Shown in pieces: positions 7,498 to 16,340 of a DNA stretch of 54,658 nt (position 1 is its first letter; each line of letters begins with the position of its first letter). The notes under the pieces are model-generated. The model made no database searches and had not been told where the DNA came from. It worked only from the letters and a program-made list of their open reading frames with translations. Made by a program: the position numbers and the translations under genes. The stretch spans positions 1 through 54,658 of the forward strand of contig WHTZ01000041.1 of NCBI GenBank assembly GCA_009377495.1, written 5' to 3'. The DNA comes from Luteitalea sp. Its GTDB lineage: Bacteria; Acidobacteriota; Vicinamibacteria; Vicinamibacterales; Vicinamibacteraceae.

Positions 7498-8667
7498 ATG
7501 CGCAAGGCTTTTCGCATTCTTCTCCCTGTGGCGGTTGTGGCCGTCGCGATTGGGATCGCTGCAGCCATGATTGCCGCGAGACCTGCGGTCGAGACCAGTC
7601 CGCCGGAGGCGGTGGTGCCGCTGGTCCGCCTCGTGGACGCGGAGCCCGTTGCCGTGGACGTCGTCGTGCGGAGCCAGGGCACCGTCGCGCCACGCACCGA
7701 AAGCGTGCTCGTTCCCGAGGTCACCGGCCGGGTCGTGCACGTATCACCGGCGCTCGTGTCCGGCGGCTTCTTCGAGGAGGGAGATGTCTTGGTCCGCCTC
7801 GACGCGCGCGACTACGAGCTGGCGGTCGTGAGCGCGCGTGCACAGGTCGCGCAATCCGCCTCCCGGCTGAAAGTGGAAGAAGAAGAGGCGGCGTCCGCGC
7901 GTCAGGAGTGGGCGGCCCTCGGCGACGGCGATCCCGCACCGCTCGTGGTGCGCGAGCCACAGCTCGCCGAAGCGCGCGCCGCGCTCGAGGCCGCGAAATC
8001 GGCGCTGGAACGCGCGCAGCGGGACCTCGCGCGCACGACGATCCGCGCCCCGTTCGCCGGCCGCGTGCGCGAGAAGCGGGTGGACCTTGGTCAGGTGGTC
8101 GCACCTGGCAACTCCCTCGCGACGCTTTACGCGGTGGACGTCGCGGAGGTCCGGTTGCCGGTTCCCGATCAGGAGCTGGCCTTTCTCGATCTGCCGCTCG
8201 GGTATCGCGGCGGGGCGGGTGGTCCACAGGTCACGATTCGCGCCACCTTTGCCGGACAGCCGCTCGAGTGGCAGGGGCGCATCGTCCGCACCGAGGGAGA
8301 GATCGACGCTGCCAGCCGGATGGTGCACCTGGTCGCCGAGGTGAAGGATCCCTACGGCCGCGCGACACGCAGGTCTTCGGCGCCGCTGGCCGTCGGTATG
8401 TTCGTCCACGCCGAGATTCGCGGCCGCCAGCTCGAAGACGTGTTTACGTTGCCGCGCAGCGCGCTGCGCGGGCAGGACCAGGTGCTGGTGGTGGATGACG
8501 ACGATCGCCTCCGCTTCCGCCAGGTGCAGGTGGTGCGCAGGGACCGCGACCAGGTCGTCATCGACAAAGGGCTCACCGCGCGCGAGCGCGTGTGCGTCTC
8601 GCCGCTGGACGTGGCGGTGGACGGCATGAGAGTTCGGACCGAGATCGATGAGGAGCCCGCGTCATGA
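7498..8667 (+). CDS. RND efflux periplasmic adaptor (membrane fusion protein)
   Basis: The 389-residue adaptor should link the RND permease (8664-11933) to the outer-membrane channel. It has an N-terminal membrane anchor (RKAFRILLPVAVVAVAIGIAAAM) and a first beta-barrel/lipoyl half starting near VVVRSQGTVAPRTESVLVPEVTG. A coiled-coil hairpin rich in Ala/Glu/Arg follows (about residues 105-180), then the second lipoyl half TIRAPFAGRVREKRVDLGQVV, and a beta barrel and membrane-proximal domain to the end. Its stop overlaps the permease start by 4 bp (ATGA). An SD-like GAGGA lies about 9 bp before the ATG. Confidence 0.9.
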   Translation: MRKAFRILLPVAVVAVAIGIAAAMIAARPAVETSPPEAVVPLVRLVDAEPVAVDVVVRSQGTVAPRTESVLVPEVTGRVVHVSPALVSGGFFEEGDVLVRLDARDYELAVVSARAQVAQSASRLKVEEEEAASARQEWAALGDGDPAPLVVREPQLAEARAALEAAKSALERAQRDLARTTIRAPFAGRVREKRVDLGQVVAPGNSLATLYAVDVAEVRLPVPDQELAFLDLPLGYRGGAGGPQVTIRATFAGQPLEWQGRIVRTEGEIDAASRMVHLVAEVKDPYGRATRRSSAPLAVGMFVHAEIRGRQLEDVFTLPRSALRGQDQVLVVDDDDRLRFRQVQVVRRDRDQVVIDKGLTARERVCVSPLDVAVDGMRVRTEIDEEPAS

Positions 8668-11600
8668 AGCGCGCCATTGCGTGGTTCGTCGGAAACAGCG
8701 TTGCGGCCAACCTCGTGATGATTCTCATCCTCGCGGGAGGGCTGCTGACCGTCGGATCCATCAAGAAGGAGGTGTTTCCCGACGTCGATACGAACCTCAT
8801 CTCCGTCTCGGTCGCGTATCTCGGTGCCGCGCCGGAGGAGGTCGAGGAAGGGGTCTGTGTCCCAATCGAGGAAGAGATCCAGGGCGTCGAGGGCATCAAG
8901 GAGCTGACCTCTTCGTCCGCAGAGGGAAGCGGCACTGTGACGGTGGAGGTCGAAGAGGGCTACGACGTGCGCGAGGTCCTCGACGAGGTCAAGAACCGCG
9001 TTGACGCCATCGACACCTTTCCGGTTGAAGCGGAAGAGCCGATTATCCGCGAGCTGCTCGTCCGGCGGCAGGTCCTGAACGTCGCCGTCGCCGGCGAGGC
9101 GGACGAGGTCACGCTGAAGCGGCTCGGCGAGCGCGTGCGCGACGAGATCTCCGCGCTGCCGGGCATCACGCAGGTAGAGCTGGCCGCAGCGCGACCCTAC
9201 GAGATCTCGATCGAGGTGTCCGAGGAGACACTCCGCCGCCACGGCCTGACCTTCGACGACGTGGCGCGGGCGGTGCGGCAGTCGTCTGTGGATCTGCCCG
9301 GTGGTTCTGTGAAGACGGAAGGCGGCGAGATTCTGCTCCGCGCCAAGGGGCGCGCGTATCGCGGGCCGGAGTTCGAGAAGCTGGTGCTGCTCAGCCGACC
9401 TGACGGCACCATCTTGCGCCTCGGCGACGTGGCGCGGGTGGTCGACGGGTTCGAGGAGACCGACGAAGCGTCGAGATTCGACGGTGCCCCCGCGGTGCTG
9501 GTGCAGGTCTTTCGCGTTGGCGATCAGAGCGCGCTCGATATTGCGGATGTCGTGAAGGAGTACGTCGCTTTGGCGCAGGCCAGCATGCCGGAAGGCGTGG
9601 CGTTGACGATTTGGCAGGACGACACTCGTATCCTGGTGAGCCGGATGGAGCTGTTGATCCGCAACGGGCTTGCGGGCTTCGCGCTCGTCTTCATTGTGTT
9701 GACGCTCTTCCTGCGGTTGGGTCTCGCGTTCTGGGTCAGTCTCGGCATTCCCGTGTCGTTCCTCGGAACGCTGTGGCTGCTCCCGAGTGTTGACGTATCG
9801 ATCAACCTGCTATCGCTGTTCGCCTTTATCGTCGCGCTCGGCATCGTCGTGGACGATGCGATTGTCATAGGGGAGAGCGTCTATACCGAGCAGGAACGGT
9901 TGGGAGGCGGGCACATGTCTGCCGTCGTTGGCGCGCATCGGGTGGCGCTGCCGGTCATCTTCGGTGTGTTGACGACGGTGGCGGCCTTCGCGCCCATGCT
10001 GATGTTGGAAGGACAGATGGGCAAGGTCTTCCGCGTCATCCCGCTCATCGTCATCCCGACCTTGCTGTTCTCGCTGGTCGAGTCGCTGATCGTGCTGCCG
10101 TCGCACTTATCGATGCACGGCGCCGGCAACCGAGGCCACAACGGAGAGAGGACCACGCCAGGCGAGCCGCTCGCGCCGGGACGGCCGCGCCGCGGGCCCT
10201 TCGCCATGTGGCAGCAGATGCAGCGCCGCATCGCTACCGCGCTGGACCGGTGGACCGACCGTGTGTACCGCCCCTGTTTAGCATGGGCCATCCGGTGGCG
10301 GGCGCTCACGCTGGCCTCGGGGCTCGCCACCTTGATTCTGATGGTCGGTCTCGTTGGCGGCGGCTGGATTCGCTTCGCGTTCTTCCCGCCGGTCGAGGCG
10401 GACAACGTGGCGGCCATGCTCACAATGCCGCAGGGGACGCCCGTTGAGACGACCGCGGCTGCGGTTCGGCACCTGGAGGACGCGGCCCTGGAGATCAAGG
10501 AGGAGCTGGAGCGCGAGAACGGCACCGTGTTCCATCACCTGCTGTCGTCGGTTGGCAGCCAGCCCTATCGAACGCAGCAGAATCAAGGGCCTGGCCGCGG
10601 CGGCGCCGGCGCCTCGTTCGCGGGCAGCCATCTCGGCGAGATCAACATCGAGCTCGCGCCAGCCGAGGCGCGGTCGATTGGCAGCACGGCGCTTGCGAAC
10701 CTGTGGCGCGATCGCGCCGGGCCGGTCGCCGATGCCGTGGAGCTGACGTTCACCGCGTCACTCTTCGACAGTGGTGAAGCCATCAACGTCGAGCTACGCG
10801 GTGCCGACCTCGTGGCGCTCCGCGAGGCTGCTGAACGGCTCAAGGCCAGGTTGAGCGAGTACCCCGGCGTGTTCGATATTGCAGACTCGTTCCGCGCGGG
10901 CAAGCGCGAGCTGAAGCTGGCGATTCGTCCCGAAGCGGAGGCGCTCGGACTCACGCTGACGGATCTGGGTCGGCAGGTCCGCCAGGGGTTCTACGGCGAG
11001 GAAGCGCAGCGCATTCAGCGGGGCCGCGACGAGGTGAAGGTGATGGTGCGCTATCCCCAGTCGGAGCGCCGGTCACTCGGTGATCTCGAGAACGCTCGCA
11101 TCCGTACGCCGCAAGGCGACGAGGTGTCGTTCGGCCAGGTCGCGCTGGCGGATCACGGCCGCGGATATGACACCATCCAGCGGACAAATCGACACCGGGC
11201 GGTGAACGTCACAGCGGACGTCGACTTGAGCCGCGGGAATCCCAACGAGATCGTTGCGAACCTCGACGCGAGCGTCCTCCCGCAGCTCATGGCCAACTAT
11301 CCGGGCATCCAGTATTCTTTCGAGGGGGAGCAGGAGCAGCAGCGGGAAACGCTGGGCGGGCTGGGCCGCGGGTTCACCTTTGCGCTCCTCGTGATCTACG
11401 CGCTGCTGGCAGTTCCGCTGCGCTCGTACGCGCAGCCGCTGCTCATCATGTCGGCCATCCCCTTCGGCCTCGTTGGGTCGGTGGTTGGCCACGTCGTGCT
11501 CGGCATGGAGCTCACGGTACTCTCGATGCTCGGCATGGTCGCGATGGCGGGCGTTGTCGTGAACAGTAGCCTCGTGCTCGTCGATTTCGCCAACCGGCGG

Positions 11601-11933
11601 ATGCGCGAACAGGCGACGGCCGAGCAGGCGATCATCGAAGCGGGTGTCGCTCGCTTCCGCCCGATCCTGTTGACCGCGATGACAACGTTCGCTGGACTGA
11701 CGCCGCTCATGCTGGAGCGGAGCCTGCAGGCGCAATTCCTCATTCCGATGGCGGTGTCGCTGGCCTTCGGCGTCGCCTTCTCCACGGTGGTCACGCTCGT
11801 CCTGGTACCAGCGGGCTACCTGACCTTGTTCGACGTGCGGGAAGCACTGGCGCGGCTCTTCTTCCGACAGCCGGCGACTACGGCGGAGCCGCAAGGCCCC
11901 ACCATCGAGCCGGAGCACGTCTCCAGCACGTGA
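8664..11933 (+). CDS. RND-family efflux permease (AcrB/AcrD/AcrF superfamily)
   Basis: The 1089-residue inner-membrane pump should be driven by protons and trimeric. TM1 starts at residue 5 (AWFVGNSVAANLVMILILAG) and a first large periplasmic loop follows (KKEVFPDVDTNLISVSV). The TM4 relay motif is GIVVDDAIVIGESVY, with the usual Asp pair. The second half has PLRSYAQPLLIMSAIPFGLVG and TM10 GMVAMAGVVVNSSLVLVDFA. The conserved lysine found in HAE-1 pumps (AKN) is absent from TM10, a variation shared by a branch of the family that I recall only loosely. A Pro/Arg/Gly-rich insertion lies near residues 490-515. The pump completes the TetR-OMF-adaptor-RND operon; its substrate is unknown. Confidence 0.9.
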   Translation: MKRAIAWFVGNSVAANLVMILILAGGLLTVGSIKKEVFPDVDTNLISVSVAYLGAAPEEVEEGVCVPIEEEIQGVEGIKELTSSSAEGSGTVTVEVEEGYDVREVLDEVKNRVDAIDTFPVEAEEPIIRELLVRRQVLNVAVAGEADEVTLKRLGERVRDEISALPGITQVELAAARPYEISIEVSEETLRRHGLTFDDVARAVRQSSVDLPGGSVKTEGGEILLRAKGRAYRGPEFEKLVLLSRPDGTILRLGDVARVVDGFEETDEASRFDGAPAVLVQVFRVGDQSALDIADVVKEYVALAQASMPEGVALTIWQDDTRILVSRMELLIRNGLAGFALVFIVLTLFLRLGLAFWVSLGIPVSFLGTLWLLPSVDVSINLLSLFAFIVALGIVVDDAIVIGESVYTEQERLGGGHMSAVVGAHRVALPVIFGVLTTVAAFAPMLMLEGQMGKVFRVIPLIVIPTLLFSLVESLIVLPSHLSMHGAGNRGHNGERTTPGEPLAPGRPRRGPFAMWQQMQRRIATALDRWTDRVYRPCLAWAIRWRALTLASGLATLILMVGLVGGGWIRFAFFPPVEADNVAAMLTMPQGTPVETTAAAVRHLEDAALEIKEELERENGTVFHHLLSSVGSQPYRTQQNQGPGRGGAGASFAGSHLGEINIELAPAEARSIGSTALANLWRDRAGPVADAVELTFTASLFDSGEAINVELRGADLVALREAAERLKARLSEYPGVFDIADSFRAGKRELKLAIRPEAEALGLTLTDLGRQVRQGFYGEEAQRIQRGRDEVKVMVRYPQSERRSLGDLENARIRTPQGDEVSFGQVALADHGRGYDTIQRTNRHRAVNVTADVDLSRGNPNEIVANLDASVLPQLMANYPGIQYSFEGEQEQQRETLGGLGRGFTFALLVIYALLAVPLRSYAQPLLIMSAIPFGLVGSVVGHVVLGMELTVLSMLGMVAMAGVVVNSSLVLVDFANRRMREQATAEQAIIEAGVARFRPILLTAMTTFAGLTPLMLERSLQAQFLIPMAVSLAFGVAFSTVVTLVLVPAGYLTLFDVREALARLFFRQPATTAEPQGPTIEPEHVSST

Positions 11934-11939
11934 GCGGAG

Positions 11940-11967
11940 AAACCGCCCTAAAGGGCCGCCCTACCTT
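11940..11967. repeat. REP-like GTAGGGCGGCC unit between convergent genes
   Basis: On the minus strand GTAGGGCGGCC (11966-11956) is followed by CTTTAGGGCGG. The core matches the left arm of the hairpin at 7413. It contains a short internal hairpin GCCCT/AGGGC. It lies in the convergent gap after the RND gene and supplies the last codons and the TAG stop of the gene at 11948-12535. Confidence 0.5.
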
Positions 11968-12535
11968 CCTGTTTCAGTGTCTGTGCGATGAAGGCGCCGC
12001 AACGAGCATCTGAAAACGCATTGCAGTGAAATCGGTACGCGACACCGAGCGTGACGGTCCGCACGACGATGTCTCGTTCGTCATCTTCGACCGACGCGAT
12101 CGCGTTCCACGGCACCGCCAGCACAGGGGACGCCAGAAACAGCATCCGTTGATCGGTCAGAAACAGCCGTCCCGTGCGGTTACCGCCCTCATCTACCGTG
12201 AACGCCGAGCAGCGGAAGTGGCAGCGGTCCGTGCCCAGCACCTTGTGTTGATGCTCCAGAATGGGCAATCCTTCGTGGGCGACACGCTCGCGCAGCGACA
12301 GGACGTCGAGCGCACCTCGTATCATTTCGACTTCGAGCTCCACCTCCTCATCTGTGAGCCCGATCTCGCCCGGCATCTGCAACAGCTCTTCGAGCGACCT
12401 CTCATCGCCGGAAAGGCCGTCCTGCACGGCTGTCCTGAACCGCTGAAGCGCCGCGCGCTGTGTGTCCTCGGCCGCATCCCCGTCCGTCCGACCGCGCCAC
12501 CGACGGGTAGCCGCCTTGAGCCAGGAAGCCGTCAT
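11948..12535 (-). CDS. Hypothetical protein with PH-like (GRAM-type) C-terminal fold
   Basis: The product has 195 residues and no signal peptide or membrane helix. The N-terminal half is helical and acidic (LSGDERSLEELLQMPGEIGLTD, EEVELEVEMI). The C-terminal part GRLFLTDQRMLFLAS, VPWNAIASVEDDERDIVV and YRFHCNAFSDARCGAFI looks like a bacterial PH/GRAM domain, in which a strand-turn-strand 'LTdqRllfl' is characteristic. That call is by pattern only. The ATG at 12535 is chosen over 12568 because the earlier residues are mostly basic without pattern. The last residues EGRAAL and the stop are encoded by a repeat unit. A decayed gene end lies just upstream. Confidence 0.6.
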   Translation of the reverse strand: MTASWLKAATRRWRGRTDGDAAEDTQRAALQRFRTAVQDGLSGDERSLEELLQMPGEIGLTDEEVELEVEMIRGALDVLSLRERVAHEGLPILEHQHKVLGTDRCHFRCSAFTVDEGGNRTGRLFLTDQRMLFLASPVLAVPWNAIASVEDDERDIVVRTVTLGVAYRFHCNAFSDARCGAFIAQTLKQEGRAAL

Positions 12536-12569
12536 GAGTTGCTGTCGCTTTCTGTCATAACCAGCCACC

Positions 12570-12660
12570 TTATTTATAACGCACCCCGCCCTTGATCACG
12601 TACGCGACGCGCTTCATCGCATCCATGTTTTGCAAGGGGTTGCCGGCGACCACGATCCTG
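12570..12660 (-). pseudogene. C-terminal remnant of an amidohydrolase gene
   Basis: The minus-strand frame reads RIVVAGNPLQNMDAMKRVAYVIKGGVRYK, then TAA. This matches the C-terminal end of imidazolonepropionase-like amidohydrolases (pattern DIVVVxGNPLxDIxALRxVxxVxKGGxxY). No upstream catalytic part is present: the DNA before it is a repeat-rich tract. It is a stump of a once complete enzyme, too short for function. Confidence 0.75.
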
Positions 12661-12917
12661 TAGGTGCCAGGGGCGAGGTGCCAGGTGCCAGGGCTGTCTT
12701 AGGCTCCAGGGATCAGTTGCTCAGGGGCCAGGGCTGCAGGTAGCTCCTTTGCGCGTACGGTAATGAGGCGCACGTTTTAGGGTCTGTAGGTACTAGGGGT
12801 CAGGTGCCAGGGCTGTCTCAGGCTCCAGGGAGCTCCTCCCGGCCCTGATCCCTGAAGGACTGGCACCTAGAGCCTGAGACAGCCCTGACACCTGACCCCT
12901 GAGCCCTGACCCCTGCT
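12661..12917. repeat. Degenerate GTGCCAGGG/CCTGACCC repeat tract with a 34-bp inverted repeat
   Basis: The gap is filled with units such as AGGTGCCAGGG, GGCTGTCTTAGGCTCCAGG and CCTGACCCC. Two arms, 12796-12829 and 12866-12899, are inverted copies of 34 bp with two mismatches and a 36-bp spacer, so RNA from it would fold into a long hairpin. Similar short CCTGA-rich tracts occur near 640-700 and 3495-3555. No gene is visible here. The hairpin follows the MBL gene directly and could end its transcript. Confidence 0.7.
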
Positions 12918-14195
12918 TCATGCCACCGTCAAGCTGCTTCCCCGCGTCAAGAACTTGAACCTGAAGCGGCCCTTGCTGCCCTTCGCACGCTGTCGAACGA
13001 GCTTCTCGACTTCAGCCATGTGCTTGGCCGCTTTCTCATTCTTCACGACCGCCTTGCTGCTGTTGAACCAGAAGGTGAACCGTCCCGGGGCTGTCAACCG
13101 GCGCGTCACCATAAGCGCCACGACGTCGAGATCCGGGTTCTCATCCTGTCCGTTTGCACAGAACACGTAGTCTGTCGCGATCACGCGATCGAGGAGCGTG
13201 GTGTCGACGATGTTATGTTCGGAGCCGTGGTGGGGCACTTTGAGCACATCCACCGTGAAGGGCTGCTCGTCGCGGAGGCGCCCGGTCGCCTGTAACCCGT
13301 CGATCAGCTGATCCCATCTGGCGTCTCCCGTCAGGAGAATCGACCGGTCGCCTTGCTCGACGAGGAGCATCAGCGAGGCGAGGTTCTCGGGCGTGACGCT
13401 GCTCGGATTTCCAAACGCCTCGGCCTGCAGCTTCAGGGATCGGAAGAAACGGTCGAGATCGCTGGTGCCCAGGTGCTCCTCGTCTTTCCGAGCCGTCTCG
13501 CGAATCGTTTCGAGCACCTGCTGATTGCGCCTCAGCCACGTCTGCCACTTCTCCCGCAGCTGTTTCAAATGCTGCGATGTCGGCCCGACGATGGTGATCT
13601 TCATGCCCCCGATGGTGATCGGTTTCTGCCCCTCACGGACCATGAGGAGCTTGCCATCCGCTTGTGGATTCAGCGGGATGCCGAGCTGCTTCGGGCCAAT
13701 GCGCCGGGAGACCTGAATCGCCTGCTTGATGCTGGTGACGAGCTCCGCTTGCCTCGAGCCCGCCTGGCGCATCTGCTGGAGATCGGCCCCAGACAGGACG
13801 GGCGCGGCCGCCGCCAGTGCCTCCTCAATCGGCGCTGCATTGTTCGTCAATTGCTCGTGGAAGGAGTTGTGCCAGATCGTGCGGATCTCCGGCGGACGCG
13901 GCACGTGCGGCGTCTTGTGCCTAGGATTGCCGTTGTTCGTCTGATACTCGTGCACTCGCCACGTGACCTCATCGTCGAGCATCTCCAGGATGCCGCCGAT
14001 GTGATCCTGGTCGATGTGTGAGATGTAGACGAGATCGATCTTCTGATTCGCCTTGCGGAGCTTCGCGAGAGTCGGCGCAACATGGTCGCGATACGCGCCC
14101 GGCATGCCACCATCGACCAGTATTCGCGCCGTGGCCGCGGCGTTCGACAAGAGCAAGCAATCGCCTTGGCTCGACTGGAAGAGCGTGAGTTGCAT
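12918..14195 (-). CDS. Metallo-beta-lactamase-fold hydrolase (ComEC/Rec2-like domain), partner of the subtilase
   Basis: This 425-residue protein without signal peptide or membrane helix has an MBL core. It starts with QSSQGDCLLLS and the strand ARILVDGG. The metal motif is SHIDQDHIGG (H60, D62, D64, H65), then LLTGDARWD near residue 300 and KVPHHGSEHN near 330. Known relatives are the stand-alone MBL domains resembling the nuclease part of ComEC. An insertion of about 200 residues lies between the metal motif and the LTGD strand. The ATG at 14195 shares one base with the TAA stop of the subtilase gene (TAATG), so the two are translationally coupled and probably act together. Substrate (nucleic acid, nucleotide or other) is unknown. 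Confidence 0.85.
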   Translation of the reverse strand: MQLTLFQSSQGDCLLLSNAAATARILVDGGMPGAYRDHVAPTLAKLRKANQKIDLVYISHIDQDHIGGILEMLDDEVTWRVHEYQTNNGNPRHKTPHVPRPPEIRTIWHNSFHEQLTNNAAPIEEALAAAAPVLSGADLQQMRQAGSRQAELVTSIKQAIQVSRRIGPKQLGIPLNPQADGKLLMVREGQKPITIGGMKITIVGPTSQHLKQLREKWQTWLRRNQQVLETIRETARKDEEHLGTSDLDRFFRSLKLQAEAFGNPSSVTPENLASLMLLVEQGDRSILLTGDARWDQLIDGLQATGRLRDEQPFTVDVLKVPHHGSEHNIVDTTLLDRVIATDYVFCANGQDENPDLDVVALMVTRRLTAPGRFTFWFNSSKAVVKNEKAAKHMAEVEKLVRQRAKGSKGRFRFKFLTRGSSLTVA

Positions 14196-16267
14196 TATCC
14201 GAGGTCCTCTTTCTCATCGACGCGCTGGACCTCTGCCAGGCAAGCGTCGGGATCGATCACACCAAATCCCGCATCATTCGTCCACGCGAAGCTCGCGCCG
14301 GGCAAGGGCCTGGCCGTTCGTCGAAGCACCGCTTCGATTTGTGCCGCCGTGAGGTGCGGCTTCATCGCGAGCATCAAGCCGACGACTCCCGTGACGAACG
14401 GGCTGGCCATGCTCGTGCCGCTGAGCGCGAGCCACGCATCCGCTTCGTCTGCGAACCCCTTCGCCGCGACGATGTTGGTGCCAGGCGCCGCCACGTCAGG
14501 TTTCTCACGCCCGTCACGTGTGGGTCCCTGACTGCTGGAAACGTTGATGCGACTGCGGAGCGCGTCCAGATTCGCCACGGTGATCACCCGGTTCGCGCAC
14601 CCCAGCGAGTTGATGGTCGTGTCGTCCACGAGAGAGTTGAGGCTGAAGAACGACGGGAACGCCCAGACCTCGCGCCCGCCGACGCGGCCGAGCCGCTGCG
14701 GATCGTCTCGCTCGATCCAGGCATGAAATCGTCCGTCGCGGATCTCACGCGCGTGGAGGCGAATGAGCCATGTTCCCGCAGCCACGCCCACCACGTCGGT
14801 GTCGGAGAAGAAGGGGCTCAGATAGATGCTGATGTAGCTCAGGCCGTTGGCCGAGTGATAGACCTCGTTGTAGAGGCTCAGCATCGTCCCGTCCGGGAGC
14901 ATGCGGTTCTGGATGAACGCTCGTGGCTCAACAGGCCCAATCCACTCACCGTTCGGCGGCTTCAACGACACCGCGATCCGATCCTGTGCGCTGAACCACA
15001 TCTCCATCTCGTTCTCCGAGAGGTCCATGATGCCGTTGCCGACGACCACCCATTCGAGATCGCGCTCCAGGCCTGCGGCGGGAAGCCGGCCACTCGCATG
15101 AACCCGGCCCATGATCCAGCCCGTGTCGTCCGCTGTTTCGCCACGCTCCTGGCCCGCATTCCCAGCGGCCACCGTGACCGAGCGTCCAGACGTGGTCAAG
15201 GCGGCATCGATCCAGCGGGTCACCGCGGCACTCCCATCATGCGCGTGACCGTTTGTACCAAGGCTGATGTTGATCGACACTGGTTTGCCGAGCTCATCTC
15301 CGACCTCGAGGAGGTAATCGACCGCATCGGCCAGACGGCTGGAGTCGTAGAACGAGAGGCGTCGATCCTGATCCGACGTAGGCAGTGAGATCAACACCGC
15401 TGCGATCGCCGCCTTGCGGCAAATCCCGCGATTCCCGGCCGCAATGCTGGCGACATGCGTTCCGTGCGCGCCCTCCACCATTTGCGACTGTGGCTCGATA
15501 TCCGTGGCGGGCAGGTTCAGTTGCGCCGAGGCAGCGATTGCGGCGTCGAGATCGGCCTTGAGAAATTCAGCGCCGTAGGTGAACTGCTCTCTGTCCTTCT
15601 TGTTCCGTGCATGTCTCGGATCGCGGTCGTACGGGCTGGGCCGCGCGTCACCACCCTGATCCCAAATGCGGATGAATCGCGTCTTGCCTCCGGCGTCAAG
15701 GAAGTCCGCGTGGGCGAAGTCGAAGCCCTGCACATCGATGATGCCGATGAGCACGTCGGCTCCGTACTGGTGCTTGGTGGGCTCGCCAAACCGGCGACGC
15801 GCCGGCGACGGCGCAACAGGGCGCAGCGTGCCGACCCTTGGCGTTGGCGCGCTCAGGGCTTCGGCGATCTCGACGTACGCCACGTTTGGACCTTCGGCCA
15901 GCGCGGGAATCTCGTTCAGCGTCGTCTGCACCTGCATGACCTGCCCCCTTCGGGAGCGAGGCCTGTTTCGGCACGGCGGCGCATCAGCGGCAGGGTCACG
16001 CAGATACACGAACACGTTCGTGAGGATGTCTGGAGAAATCCTCTCGAGTGGCCGCAGCGTGGGCTTCGTCCCCAGCTCACGAAGCGTGACCGGCACCGCG
16101 CCTGGTCCCCTGAGCTGCGGAATCTTCTTCAGCAGGGCCGGTTTCTCCACCGACAGCGCCGCAGATCGCTCGGAGCGCACGACGTTGACCGTCGTATCCC
16201 CGTCGGCAATCATGCGCAGCTTGGGCTGGAGCTTTTCGAGTGTCTCCGCAGGAATACCCAGGGGCAT
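14195..16267 (-). CDS. Cytoplasmic subtilisin-family (S8) serine protease
   Basis: The 690-residue protease has the full triad: Asp 178 in VLIGIIDVQGFDFAHADF, His 268 in AHGTHVASIAAG and Ser 619 in SGTSMASPFVTG. The oxyanion Asn is in VTVAAGNAG. Between the Asn and Ser segments is an insert of about 200 residues rich in beta strands (NEVYHSANGLSYISIYLS, GTWLIRLHA), of the kind seen in Csp-like subtilases. Residues 1 to about 165 form an N-terminal region that could be a prodomain or regulatory domain. There is no signal peptide, so it should act in the cytosol. The ATG at 16267 has a GGAGGA site 4 bp upstream; an earlier start at 16417 lacks support. It is coupled to the MBL gene. Confidence 0.87.
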   Translation of the reverse strand: MPLGIPAETLEKLQPKLRMIADGDTTVNVVRSERSAALSVEKPALLKKIPQLRGPGAVPVTLRELGTKPTLRPLERISPDILTNVFVYLRDPAADAPPCRNRPRSRRGQVMQVQTTLNEIPALAEGPNVAYVEIAEALSAPTPRVGTLRPVAPSPARRRFGEPTKHQYGADVLIGIIDVQGFDFAHADFLDAGGKTRFIRIWDQGGDARPSPYDRDPRHARNKKDREQFTYGAEFLKADLDAAIAASAQLNLPATDIEPQSQMVEGAHGTHVASIAAGNRGICRKAAIAAVLISLPTSDQDRRLSFYDSSRLADAVDYLLEVGDELGKPVSINISLGTNGHAHDGSAAVTRWIDAALTTSGRSVTVAAGNAGQERGETADDTGWIMGRVHASGRLPAAGLERDLEWVVVGNGIMDLSENEMEMWFSAQDRIAVSLKPPNGEWIGPVEPRAFIQNRMLPDGTMLSLYNEVYHSANGLSYISIYLSPFFSDTDVVGVAAGTWLIRLHAREIRDGRFHAWIERDDPQRLGRVGGREVWAFPSFFSLNSLVDDTTINSLGCANRVITVANLDALRSRINVSSSQGPTRDGREKPDVAAPGTNIVAAKGFADEADAWLALSGTSMASPFVTGVVGLMLAMKPHLTAAQIEAVLRRTARPLPGASFAWTNDAGFGVIDPDACLAEVQRVDEKEDLG

Positions 16268-16340
16268 ACGTCCTCCAGTACAGGAAACGTCTCGGCGAGC
16301 AAGCCCGAACACTTGTTGTAGCCCTGGGTCGAGGCAGCGT

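Noticed and set aside
12661..12917. Possible CRISPR array from the repeated GTGCCAGGG units
   Set aside because: The units vary in length and sequence, have no regular spacers, and no cas gene is present.
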